Below are positions 23,696 to 35,400 of a DNA stretch of 64,000 nucleotides, piece after piece. Position 1 is the stretch's first letter. Each line of letters starts with the position of its first letter. Below the pieces are notes generated by a model. That model was not told where the DNA came from. It did not search any database and worked only from the letters and a program-made list of their open reading frames with translations. This stretch comes from Undaria pinnatifida. Its lineage: Eukaryota; Sar; Phaeophyceae; Laminariales; Alariaceae. A program made the translations under genes and the position numbers. The stretch lies in contig JABAKD010000020.1 in the NCBI GenBank assembly GCA_012845835.1, positions 14,126,268 to 14,190,267 of the forward strand, written 5' to 3'.

Positions 23696-24895
23696 GATAA
23701 CTTTTGTATTGGGATGTGATGAACAGATTTTGTCACCGCGATGTCATTTCTCCTTCTCTTTCTCTACAGCGTTTTTCTTTCGGGGACGCTTATGGTAGAT
23801 AAATGTTTTAAGATGATATCCGCTTGTCACCGCGCTGCCACTTTCTCCCTCTTTTCCCCGTATCCCCTTTTTATTTTTTTGCCTTAATTTTGTTGTGTGT
23901 TTTAGGAAGTATGCATATGTTTTTGTATCACCCATCCTGAGGCGCGCCGCGTGGCTTCGTAGGCTCCTGCCTTGGGTAGAATGTACAGGACTGCTTGGGG
24001 CGATGACCCGCACGCGATATTTTGTTTATTTCTTGCTCCTATTAAAATAGTCGGGGGTTGTTAAGACCAAGAGGCGTTGGATTCGTCGCGTCAGATGGTG
24101 CTTTTTTTGCAAGGTGGTTCTTCTGTCTTGCTCGTAATAGGGTTTTGTGCGATAATGATGCATTGCGTTCGTTGGGTTAGGCATGGCTCAGGCGTGGACT
24201 ACTACTTTTTTTTTCTTTTTTTTTTTGCTTGTTGTGGTTTGCAAAGTTCGCCGTCGGGTGTTGATGACCATGCTGATGATGAGGATGGCCATGGAGAGGA
24301 TAGGATGACGATAGGACAATGATGGTATTTAGTGGATAAGGATGATGAGGTGCGCGGTTGGTGAGCACTCGAGCGAGTGTGTAAACTGTGTGTTTTCCCA
24401 CGATCACCGCTGCTGCTTCCGCTTCTGGTGCCGCTGCTGTTGGTGCCGCTGGTGTCGTTGGTACTGGCGTGGATGCTGCTGTTGGTGCTGCTGCTGCCGC
24501 TTATGGTGCTGCTGTTGCTACCGCTGGTGGTGCTGCTTCTGTGCTAGTGCCGCGCTAGTGCTGATACTTGTGTTGGTCCCCCCCCCCCTATATGATGTGA
24601 AAGCCCGTACATGATGTGAATACGGACACGATGTTGCTCAGTTACACACAAGTCTTGCCTCGACCATTGCTGCTGTGTTCACTGTGTATTACCGCATGTT
24701 TTTTTTTTCAGGTTGTTGTCAGGCGTGCCGTATGTAGACAATACCGGGTACGAGGTACACGCCGTATATCGTATATAGTGCCATACCGTGCGATACCAAA
24801 AGCATTGGCAAGAGACGATTTTCTTTTTTTTTCTATCATCAGCACTTTCAACGGGTCATGACCCGACCCGCGGGTCAGGTCAGGAGGTTTTCAAA
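23696..24895. other. 3' flank of the ABC1 kinase gene, no gene seen
   Basis: Contains T-rich tracts and a GCTGCTG/CGCTGGTG trinucleotide stretch (24405-24545). No polyadenylation signal can be assigned with confidence, and no coding region is supported. Confidence 0.4.
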
Positions 24896-25025
24896 CCCTC
24901 GCGGGTCGAGTCTGGTCGGGTCGGGTCGGGTCGGGTCGGGTCGGGTCGGGTCGGGTCGGGTCTGGTCGGGTCGGGTCGGGTAGGTCGGGTCGGGTGACCC
25001 CACCCTTACCCCGACCCGACCCGCA
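24850..25025. repeat. (GGGTC)n pentamer array with inverted end
   Basis: About 17 GGGTC/GTCGG pentamers from 24900 to 24990. They are preceded by CATGACCCGACCC and followed by CCCGACCCGACCCGC, so the array can fold back on itself. Confidence 0.9.
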
Positions 25026-25229
25026 AAAGGTGCCCCGATCCGTGACAAGCCCTGGCATGTAACGTATATATACCACTGTGGGCGGATATGTTGGGACCGT
25101 TGAGGTATTCAAGGACGATAATATATGGATGGTGTGGGGTAACCCTAACCCATTCGCTGGAATGCGTTACACTGTACATGCCGTGAACCCCTACCACGCC
25201 ATGTATATTTATCGCCACGAGGACACCGA

Positions 25230-25475
25230 TCCCGCTGACACGCTGGCACACAAGCGAATGTGATACGTCATATGCCGCTCCACAAGAAAACAACTCAGAA
25301 CGAGTCTTGTCCTCGTTGTAGCGATAGGGCTAAGATGGATGGGGGCATAAGCGGACACCCTGACACACAAGCAAAATATTATATACGTGGCTGAAAAAAA
25401 CCAACTCTCAAAGCGTCGTGGCACCTCTGTCCTCGTGACAGCGATGAGGCTAGATGGATGGGGGCCTAAGCAAAT
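25230..25475. repeat. Diverged ~115-bp tandem duplication
   Basis: Two units share GACACnCTGnCACACAAGC, a TGTCCTCGTnnnAGCGAT block and GATGGATGGGGGC. Intergenic, beside the HCF101 ghost exon array. Confidence 0.65.
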
Positions 25476-25684
25476 GCCCCCTCCCCCTGTATCTCATCTT
25501 TGTATTTCCTTTGCCTTTTATTTGTAAAGGGGCAGAATGTTCGTGCAACAAAGCAGATATGGGAAGAACCCCCTCCGAAGATAATTTTACATTCCAATCA
25601 CAATCAGGAACATATTTCAGGCGACAAGGGGGAGTTCGCCGCGAGCGCAAAAATCCTCGGCACAGTCTTGAAAGTTTCCTACCG

Positions 25685-26385
25685 TATGTCCCCGCCTTTC
25701 CCGCGAGCACCGCTTCTTCCGTAACTTTCCGCAGCACGCAGTAGCGGCAGATGGCGCCTAGGTGCCCATCGCTCCAGGAGATAGATGCGGCGTAGTCCCA
25801 ATCGGGCGGCGCGGGCAAAAACATCCCGGAAAACCTGGAAAATTCCTACCCCGCCCCGCACCGCCTCCCGCAGCGCGGTGCGAGCAAAACCCTCTGAACT
25901 CTATTGGAAAATTCCTAATTCCCCCCCCCCCCCCGCCTCTCCCGCTAGCACCGCCTCTTCCGCAACTTTTCCCGGAAAATTCCTTGGTAATCCCTGGAAA
26001 ATCCCTGAAATATCCTAAACCACCTGTTCCTCCGACGAGCATCGCCTCTGCCGAATATTTCCGCTACACGCTCTAGCTCTAGCTGCCCCCCCCGCCGCCG
26101 ACCGTCGCTCCAGGGGATGGACACGGCAAAGTTCCCTCTCACGCCCCGCCTCTGCTGTGGCGCGCTCAAAACTCTCTGGAAATTCCTGGAAGGTTCCTAA
26201 CCCTCCCGGTCCTTCGAAGGGCTTCCCGCAATTTTCCTGGAAATTCCTAACTCTCCGCTTCTCCAGCGAACACCGACTCTTCCGCAACTTTTTCGCAGCA
26301 GGCGGTAGCTTTAGATGGTCTCCCGTTGCCCATCGCTCTCCGAGATGGACACGGCGCATTGCCTCTCAAGCCCAGGCTCTCCCGC
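25685..26385 (-). pseudogene. Array of at least four decayed copies of the HCF101 terminal exon
   Basis: Downstream of the true last exon are copies at about 26261-26385, 26030-26145, 25935-25975 (tail only) and 25685-25800. Each preserves parts of the parent: GAAGAGGCGGTG or similar (EEAV), CGCGGGAGAGGCGGG (AGEAG), and in three copies the SISWSDG-encoding segment. The copy at 26261-26385 has an in-frame TAA after the SDGQRETI segment; the copy at 26030-26145 reads VRGNFAVSIPWSDGRRRGGQ; that at 25685-25800 reads [16 protein letters not shown]. The spacers contain repeated GGAAATTCC / GGAAAATTCC motifs. No acceptor-to-stop frame equivalent to the parent survives in all copies. Confidence 0.8.
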
Positions 26386-26458
26386 GGCACGAGCAAGAAA
26401 GATCTGGGAAACTGTTGGAAATTAGCTGAAAAACTCTCTGAAAAATTCCATTCCATTC

Positions 26459-29400
26459 CTAACTCCCCGCCTCTCCCGCGAACACCGCCTCTTCCGCAAC
26501 TTTCCGCAGCACGCGGTAGCTGTAGATGGCTCCCCGATGCCCGTCGCTCCAAGATATAGACACGGCGTAGTTGCCTCGTACGCCGACGCTCACTGGCTCC
26601 ACGTCTTCTGGCACCACTGCGCTTTGCTCCCCGGCCAATGGTTCGCCAGTTGCCGGGTCGCGTAACCGCAACTTTGTTGTTCGGCGGGAGGGCGGGTGGG
26701 AGGGGAGGGCAAGGGGAGTTAGGTTGCGGTTTGCGAGAAATAGCCTAGCGCTCCGCGGCCACGCGTGCTACAACTGGGCACCCACGGTGCGCGCAGAAAG
26801 ACGTGTTGGCATACATTCCCCTCCTTGGTTGTTTGTCGTTGTTGTTTGCTCCCATTGACGCATCGTCATAAATCTAGTCCTTGGTCGCAAGACAGGCACT
26901 ACAACCCTGCCAAGTTGATGTTGTGAAGGTTGGTCTCACATTAACTCGTTGCCAGAATCTAGTCTGTTTGTAGCCGTAAGACAGGATCCAACAGGTACAG
27001 CAGCCAGCGGGCGGGGTGCAGTGTCAAGCCAGATATTGTGCTTATCGTACGTCACTACCACCACCACCACCACCAGCACCAGCACCACCACCACCTGTGC
27101 CTATCGCGCATCACCAACACCACCACCACTGCCACTACTACCACCACCACCACCCTGCCCCCCACCTACCCCACCCCCGGGTGCGTCACCAACCGCCAGT
27201 GGGACAGCCCTCATGCACACCTGGAAAGGTGGGATGGTGAATTCCGCGGCTTCGTCCTCGTTGATGTACCGCAGCACAAGCCCCCGCCCTGCTTTGAAAA
27301 ACACCTTCATCGATAGTCATACAGGGTGCGCGCGGGAGGGAGAGGCGTGCACATGGTCGTGAGATGTGCATTGGTGCAAAAGCCTCGACTGAATCGAAGT
27401 CGATTTCTTCGAAGAAGCCGATTAATCGAACTAATCAAAACAAACCAGTTTGCTTGGAATAAAAACGATTTCGATGTCTGCCCGTCCGTCCGTTCGTCCG
27501 TCCGTCCGTCCGTCCGTCCGTCCGTCCGTCCGTCCGTCTGTCTGTCTGTCTGTCAGCCCATCTGTCCGTCTACTGGCCTGTCTACCTGCCAGTCTACCTG
27601 CTAGTCTTCCTGTCCGTCTACCCGTCTACCTGCGGCCAAACATTACCACAAAAAATTCACCTCCGGAACGTCCCCAGCCGTTTCCCCAGCGCGATACACC
27701 TCCCGCACCACGACATCTGCGAGGGAGAGGTAGATCTGACAAAAAACGAAAACAAACGAACGCCGAAAAAAAAAACGGGGGGCGACACTGCGCGTTGAAT
27801 GCACGATGAAGCAAAGCATGCCGAAAGGCCGACCACGCAGCTGGGTGTGGGCAGACGGGGAAACAAGAACACCACCGCGCGCGCGCGCGGGGGATTCACA
27901 CCATGACGCTACGGCGCACGACAATGCACATTAGTAATTGTTCATGGTCATTTTTTGTTTGCAAAACACAATCTTAAAATGGCGAACAAACTTCCTACCA
28001 AAAGTACAAATCCTGCCACCTCCCGTGGTATTATCAATAGTAGTAGAGTAGTGAAAATGTACGCACTACGTACTTATCAAGCCAGGTATTGTTTTGCGCT
28101 ACTATAAGCAGAGTTGATAATAACGTACTACTAATATTAATATTGAACAAGAATACTGGAATCCTATACGCACAATCAATGACAGGTTCTTGACCTTTGC
28201 TTCCTTCCCCTCGCAGTGGGACAGCGCGATCGGGTCGCGGCAGTCATTTCCTCATTCAAACTACTAGAAACCAATTAAAACGAAAATCTTACTATTAATC
28301 CCGATAGGTGAGGTGAAAACAACAATCATGTGGTATCACTATTACTATATATACATATTTCTCACACTTCTGCTTTCTGGACCAGCCGTGGTCACAGGTG
28401 TCGTCCCTTCTCCCCCCCGGTTCTTGCCTTCAATTTTTATCGCGCATACGTTTCAGCAATCCCACTGCTCGTCGATTTTTCATCGAGTGTTGCTAACTCA
28501 CGCTCTCGCGCTTTCCGCAAGTCAATTTGTGCACAAGAAAAAGTCCCAACGAATTTATACGAGTATGCACTCGGCGGGGCTCGAACTAACGAAACTGACC
28601 TATACCAGGCTCGAGGATAACCTGATACGCCACCGGGGCGACCGGATATACTCTACGCTGAATATTGCACGTAATACAACATACTCCGAGTATGACACAA
28701 CACACGCAATAAAATGAATATATAAAATCACCTTCCCCGATACTTCCAGCAGTATCTAAATACACGCACCAGGGGGGCATCAGCCAGGTACACTACATAG
28801 CGGCAACACAAACCAGGTTTTGATTGTTACAATATTGTTCTTCGGAGTCGTGCTCTAACAATAACGGCGGTCAAGATACGAAAAGATGGCGAAAATCAAC
28901 CTGGCCGAATACTCCTGTATCTGTAGCTTTTTTGTTTGGTTCGTGGAAGACCCGTGTGGCCTTAGAGCGCTAGGAACGTGTATTAATGGTAGCGGTTACA
29001 CAGAACACACAAAAAAGGGAGTAGAAGAACTGGTGGACGCAACAACTAAACACCTACGTATGACAGCACAGGACACCCACTTAGTTACTGTTACAGCAAA
29101 CCACTAGCAGCAAACCAGCAGCAGCAAACCAGCAGCGCCGAAAAAGTGAAAAACTATATCACTGACTCCTCCCCCCCGTCAACGGAGCGGGAACGCAACT
29201 GGAATCATGCCATGCAGCTACGATCCAGCAGCAATACAATCAGCTCGTGGGAAGAGCTAGAACAATAGACTAGTCAGTCTGTGTCATAAGAGCCAAACAT
29301 AGGACGAAAAAAAGGCAAAACAAATAAAAATGTAAATCGTTCTGCCTGACCTGGATGTGAATGGGTGAAAAATATCAGTTTAATTCGATGAACACACCCA

Positions 29401-32400
29401 TACACTCTCGTAAGGTCAAACGACACACAATTGACAAATAGTACGTTTGTACAGTAGTGCCGGTTTCCGATATAGTGCCGCTATAGTGCCGGAATGTGCA
29501 CTATAGAGTGAAACGCGGGCACTACATCGGCAACCGGCCCTGCTCCGCACACTGCCACTACTGGTTGTTCCCATCTGTGCGAAGCGGTTTGACAGGCACT
29601 ATAGAGGGCAACCGGCACTACTCAACCGGCACTATAGAGGGACGTCTACTGTACTGGCAACATACACGTAGATGGATACGAGTATTATACTTGTGAACAC
29701 CAATACAAATCACATACAGAGAGACGTCTAACTGTACCGGCATCATACATGTAGATGGATACGAATATATTACCCGTACACAACAGCACAAATCACACTT
29801 GTGGCAAAGTCGAGCTAAGTTAAGCACTCGAAAGGAATCGAGCAAAGCAGCAGCAGTAACAGCAGCAACAGCAGCAGTAGCAGCAGGCGGGCAGAGCAAA
29901 GCAGGAGGACCTTTCCCCTTTTCCCCGTATTTTTGGTCTCCATGTGATGCTGTACTGCCTTGTCCACATCATGTCGAGTTTCGAAAATACCTACCAGTAC
30001 GTACACACGCAGTGAGATTGAATGGGGACAAATCGCGCAATGCGTGCGTATAGTTGCTGTCAGTACTGACGAGGCGCGCCAGTCGTTGCGTGCGCCCGTC
30101 ATATGAGATGCTAGTTCCACAAGCCTGCCTGTTGCGGGCTATTCGTGCTGTGCATCATCGCCTGCCGTCAGCTTTTGGCGCAAAAAGCCAGCCTGGTTGG
30201 GCTAGTCGTAGAGGCCACCTCGCTCAAACTGTTAGTTGTGTTTACTTCACCTTTGCTTCCTCCCCCTTCGAGTGGGACAGCGCGATCGGATCACTGCATT
30301 CACTGCCGGGACCAAAACAACAAAGAGCCAAATAGTAAAAACGGCAAACACCTTTCTACGAACTACACACGGCAGTACCTGGTGTTATCCTATCAGGGTA
30401 TCTAGGGCACACAATGATGAGAAACACCACCTTGTGCAGTAGTAGTAGTAGTTATTCTTCGCAGTGTACCTGGTACGCGCCAAATACTTATCAACCATGT
30501 ACTATGATAACAGCATTAACATAAAATACTGGCGTACGCTAGGTATTACGCCTTACCTTTGCTTCCTCCCCGTCCTGGTGGGACAGGGCCACCGGATCGC
30601 CGCAGTCGCTGCCGGCCGCAACCGCCGGGCTGAGCGGAAGGCTGAAGACGCTGCTGTCCAAGACTCCGCACTCCTCCACCAACTTCTTGGCGTGGCCGAG
30701 GCCAAAGGGGCGATGCCGTTCACCGTGGTTGCAGTCGAAGTAGGCCATGTTCTCCACCACCGAGAGGACGGGCACCTTCAAATTTGGTGGATAATATTAT
30801 CATCTTCGAAGCATTAGTATTAACAGCATGAGGGTGACATGAGGGTGACGCGCACTACGATGGATTCATTAAGGTATACCTCTTTTTGGCTAAACGTTTT
30901 TTTTTTTTTTTTTTCTGAATGACGAGGGTCATCGGTTACGGTGTGTTTCTGATAAACGCACGACCCGGAGTCCATCTGGCGGTAAAGCCTGGACCTCGGA
31001 TCTACTCAAGGGCTGTCGTCCCCTTAGTTAGCGCTGCCCCAAACAGGCGGGACCATGGCGCTTTTTCTGTTCTCTGGAAATTTGAAAAATGGGAGAAGGA
31101 CATCGGGGGGGTTTCAACCTCGGATTGTGCTTTGACTAGAGTTGCACCATAACCACTAGGCTATGATTATGGCGCATCTCTAATGCTAGTATCATCATAT
31201 ATATACACCCCTCGAGCGGCGATCCTGCGGCTCCTCCGGCCAGTATGTCCCTCCGGGTGATGCCGCTGATTCGATCCAAGAATTCGGTCACCGGTGGGTT
31301 CGCTTATAGCCCTCCTGGGGTAATTTTCATGCTGCGCACGCGTCGGACATCTCCTTGCAGTGTAACTAGAGTACACCTCCAATCGATGCTCGAATCAAGT
31401 CACCGTCTATCGACAATTTTCCTCCGCGAAGTCCTAAAGGGGCGAGCATTCATAGATCGAACTATAAACATTTTTTGCGCGGTGGCTTCACAGACTACTA
31501 CCTTTTTCTTTTTTTTTTGACACGAGTTTTGTTCGCCCTTTTCCAATTTGCCATACACTCGGGATGTCAAGCCAACCACATCCACCCCGAACGGGACCCT
31601 TGTATGAACACTAAACATGCACACTTCGCAGAACGTGAGACGACGTTACAAACTTCGAGGTGTGATGATACATGCCTGACATCTTATCAAAAGTATACCA
31701 TTTCAAGTTTCCAGGTGATTTCGAAAAGCGTTGTTAAAAGCTGCAGCTGCCACTGGTCATGCCCGGCTAAGCTCAGACCTGAACATCATCCTCGCTGTAG
31801 CCCAACTGATCCAACGCACAAAAATAGAAACTCCCGTCGCGAAGCACTCTATCTTAATGTCTATTCCGTTGCCACGTGCTTCCTTGGGCCCTCTTGTCAG
31901 TGCTTTCCTCTGACCGCTTTGCTTCTGGCCGTCAAACTCTGACGACGGGATCCACGCTTTTCTTCTTTTTCCGTTTTTTATTTCTTCTATTATTCCGTTT
32001 TTTGTTTTGCCTTTCATGTATTTTTATTTCGCTTTTTCTTGCTTAATTTTTTTCGCTCTTTTTTCCATTAGTTGTTTTCGTTTTTGCTCCGCTTTATTTT
32101 CGTTTTAGTTTCGGTTTTGATGGTTGCTGTGTTTTTCCGTTTTTTTGTTTTCGTTTTATCTCGCTCTTCTATATTGTTTCTTTCGTTTTTCACACCTTGA
32201 GGTCCCCGAACATCTCGATGCCTTTCACCACGTCCACGTAGCTCAGCTTCTGCGGAGTGGTCACCACCACCGCCCCGCTCATCTGCAGGGCCTGCCCTAG
32301 CGTTATCTGGATGTCGCCGGTCCCTTGGGGGGGGGGTGGGTGTGGGTCGGTGAGGGGGTAAGGGTGGGGGTGAGGGTGAGGGTGAGGGTAAGGGTGGGGT

Positions 32401-35400
32401 GGGGCTGGAGGTGGCGGTAGGGGTGGGGGTGTGTGGTTCGGTGGGTGTGGATGTGGAGTGAGCGCGGGCGCGTGGGTTGGGATGGGGGTGAGGGTGGGGG
32501 TAGCGGTGGGGGAGGCGGTGGGGTGGAGGTGGGGGTGGGAGTGGGGTGGGTGGGTGGGGTCGGGGTGGGGATCGGGTGAGGCTGGGGACGGGGGTGGGTG
32601 GGTGTGGGAGTGGGCGTGGGGGTGGGGGTGAGGGTGGGGGTGGGGGTGGGAGTGGGTGTGGGAGTGGGTGTGGGATGGATGGGATGGGGTGGGGTGAGGT
32701 TGGATGTGAAGGGGGGGTAGAGTGTCCAGAGGGGCGAAAACACGGGCTGTGACCACGTTTGATTTTTTCCACATCCCATCTTGCCCGGTGGTTTCTCCCT
32801 GTCCCCGCGCTCCGTCCACAGTTCTCCCCCCCCTCCCTTGACAAAAAGAATAGTCTTACATTGCAGCGAATACGGAAGTACCACTCACACCCACCTGGGG
32901 GCATGTCTATGATGAGATATTCCAGCTCTCCCCAATCGGTTCCGAGCAAAAGCTGGTTTATCACCTGAGAAAAACAAACGAGCAGACAGGCAAAGTGAAC
33001 ACGCACACATCATGGACGTACAAGCACGAACGTACATGTACACACATAAAAATCATGAACATAAAATACAAGAACAAAAAACACGAGCAGAAAAACAATG
33101 AACACACCCAAATAACGGACACCTTCCCCCTCCTCAAATGGTGGATACACACGACACACCCTCAAATTATGAACGTACACAATCCCAAAGACGGACCCCC
33201 CACCCCCTAAATGATGCCCCCTCTCCCCTCCCAAAATCATGGACACACATACCCTGAACGATCGCGGCACACACACACCTTAGTGACCATAGCCCCCCTC
33301 ATGACCGCAGCACCTCTCCCCCCAGCCCCGGGCACGCCGGCTTTCGCGTTGACCCACCCAAAGCTCATGCAGGCCACCCCCCGGTGGAAAACTGGCGACA
33401 GAAGCTTCAAGTCCGGAAACGCGGGGCTGACTCTTAGGGCCACGTCCGGAGGCTGGTTTCCATTTGAAAGCGGCGTATGGCAACGTAAAAAAAAGTATCG
33501 AAACGGGCGAAAAAAAAAAGCGCGAAAAACGGGACAAATAAGAGAGGAGGAGATCGACATCAACCAATCAGCCCGTGGAAATATCGACGATCAGACTGGC
33601 ACAGAAAATGTTTGTATTTCCGGAAAGTAAGCTCCTGCTTGCTAGGAACTGGCGCTGGAGGATTCGTAATTTGTAACTGCCGTCAAACTGTACGCGTTGG
33701 TGGGAAGCAGAAAGGTCGAACACCATCTAGGAAGCACGTACGAACAGTCACAGAAGACACAACGATTCATGTCCATGATGTATTGTTCTTTTTGGGAGAA
33801 CCCGGTCGTCGGACGAGACACGGAACAACGGAGGTTCGGGGCACGGTGCATGTTACGGTATCGGTACACACCGTTTAGCAAACCGATTTAAGAAAAAAAA
33901 AAACGATTTTTCTATGGTAGAAACTGAAAGCGTACCCAGAAGAGAAAACTCTTTGCCCTGGATAGGATGTCATCCAATAATTTTGCGGGTTAGCTGGGTT
34001 TGGTAAAAGTTCTGTTGGGATTCCGGTTTTCTTAATTTTGATATCTTCAAATTAAGCTAAATTTGAAATTTTGAACTGAATGTATGTGTCGGTCATACCA
34101 GGTATTTGGTAGCTGGTATGATAGGCCGTAGGTCGTAGGTGGTAGACTGTGCTTGTACTGCTGTAGCCCAGAAGGCGCGCGTCATACCAATGGAATACTG
34201 TTCGAGCTTTCCCACCGAACCTTCTCGAGATATTTCGTTTTCATCTTCGAGGCACACGATAGAACAGCTGCACAACAAAAATAAAAACAGATTGTCCGAA
34301 AATAGCAATGACGTTCCGATGATTTTGGGTTACTTATAGCCCTTTTAGCCTTTTAGCGCCGCACTCCCGACGTGGGGACGAAACACTCGGAGTTAGACTA
34401 CGAAAGCATCTCAGGAGTTGGAAATGGGTCAAGAGGGCTCCTTCATTCAGAAAAAAAGGTAAAAAAGAACACTGCTACCTCTTTTGTACCATGCATCGCA
34501 CGCGGGGGCTGGAAAGGAAAAGGAGCCCCTATTCTTCTTTGGCGCCGTCGTAAATTTGCAAATCCCTCTTCGCTCGTAATAGACATAACCATGCTGCCAC
34601 GAGCCAGCGAGGGGAGGGAAAAACAATATTGAGGGGAGTGACGAGCAGATCAGGTTGGTCCTCACGTTAACAAGGGTGGGTAGGCTCGGGCCGTAGATGT
34701 CAGCGTCCAGAAGCCCAACCTTCGCACCCCGCGCCGCAAGCGAGTACGCCAGGTTAACCGCCACCGTGCTCTTCCCCACCCCGCCCTTGCAGCTGCTCAC
34801 GCACACCACGTCCCGAACGGACTCCATCCCCGGAGACGACACCGCCGCGCCCCCCTCCCCCCCCCCTCCAACCCTTCCTCCTCTAACTCCTCCCGTTGGA
34901 GAAGACTGTCTTCTCTGCTGCTGCTGCTGTTGGTGCGGTTGGGGTCTTCGCGGCCTTTGTGCCTTGGTATGCGCCGTGGCGGAGGTAACCCAGGTGAGGC
35001 TTAGGAGAGCATTCTCGCACGACGAGGCGAGGTCGCTCCGCCCTGGCAGCGCTAGGGTAGGTAACCGAAGCGTAAAATTTACTGCCCCATCTGAGAATTT
35101 GAAAACCAGGAGTTTTTTTTCTTAGAGTTAGGCGAAGTTTTGTTCTTGAGTTTGGCGGGTCGACATGAGGGAGGGGGGCATAGGGGATGGGGGATAGGTG
35201 ATGGGGGAGAGGAGATCAGTGGCGGGGGATGCGGGATAGGGGAGGGGAGGTAGGGGCTGGGGGGTAAATGATAGGGGATGGGGGGTACGGGAGAGGGGAT
35301 GGGGAGGAGGGGGGGTTGGGGGATGGGGGATGAGGGGTGGGGGATATGGGATAGGAGCGGGGGTATAGGGACAAGGGATGGGGGACGGGAGATGGGATAA

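Noticed and set aside
27479-27640. CRISPR-like regular spacing of short repeats
   Set aside because: It is a simple CCGT tetranucleotide run in a eukaryotic intron with no spacers.
32068-33006. 312-codon minus-strand frame
   Set aside because: It joins two true HCF101 exons through a CACCC-rich intron; the proline-rich middle is repeat-encoded and proper splice sites remove it.
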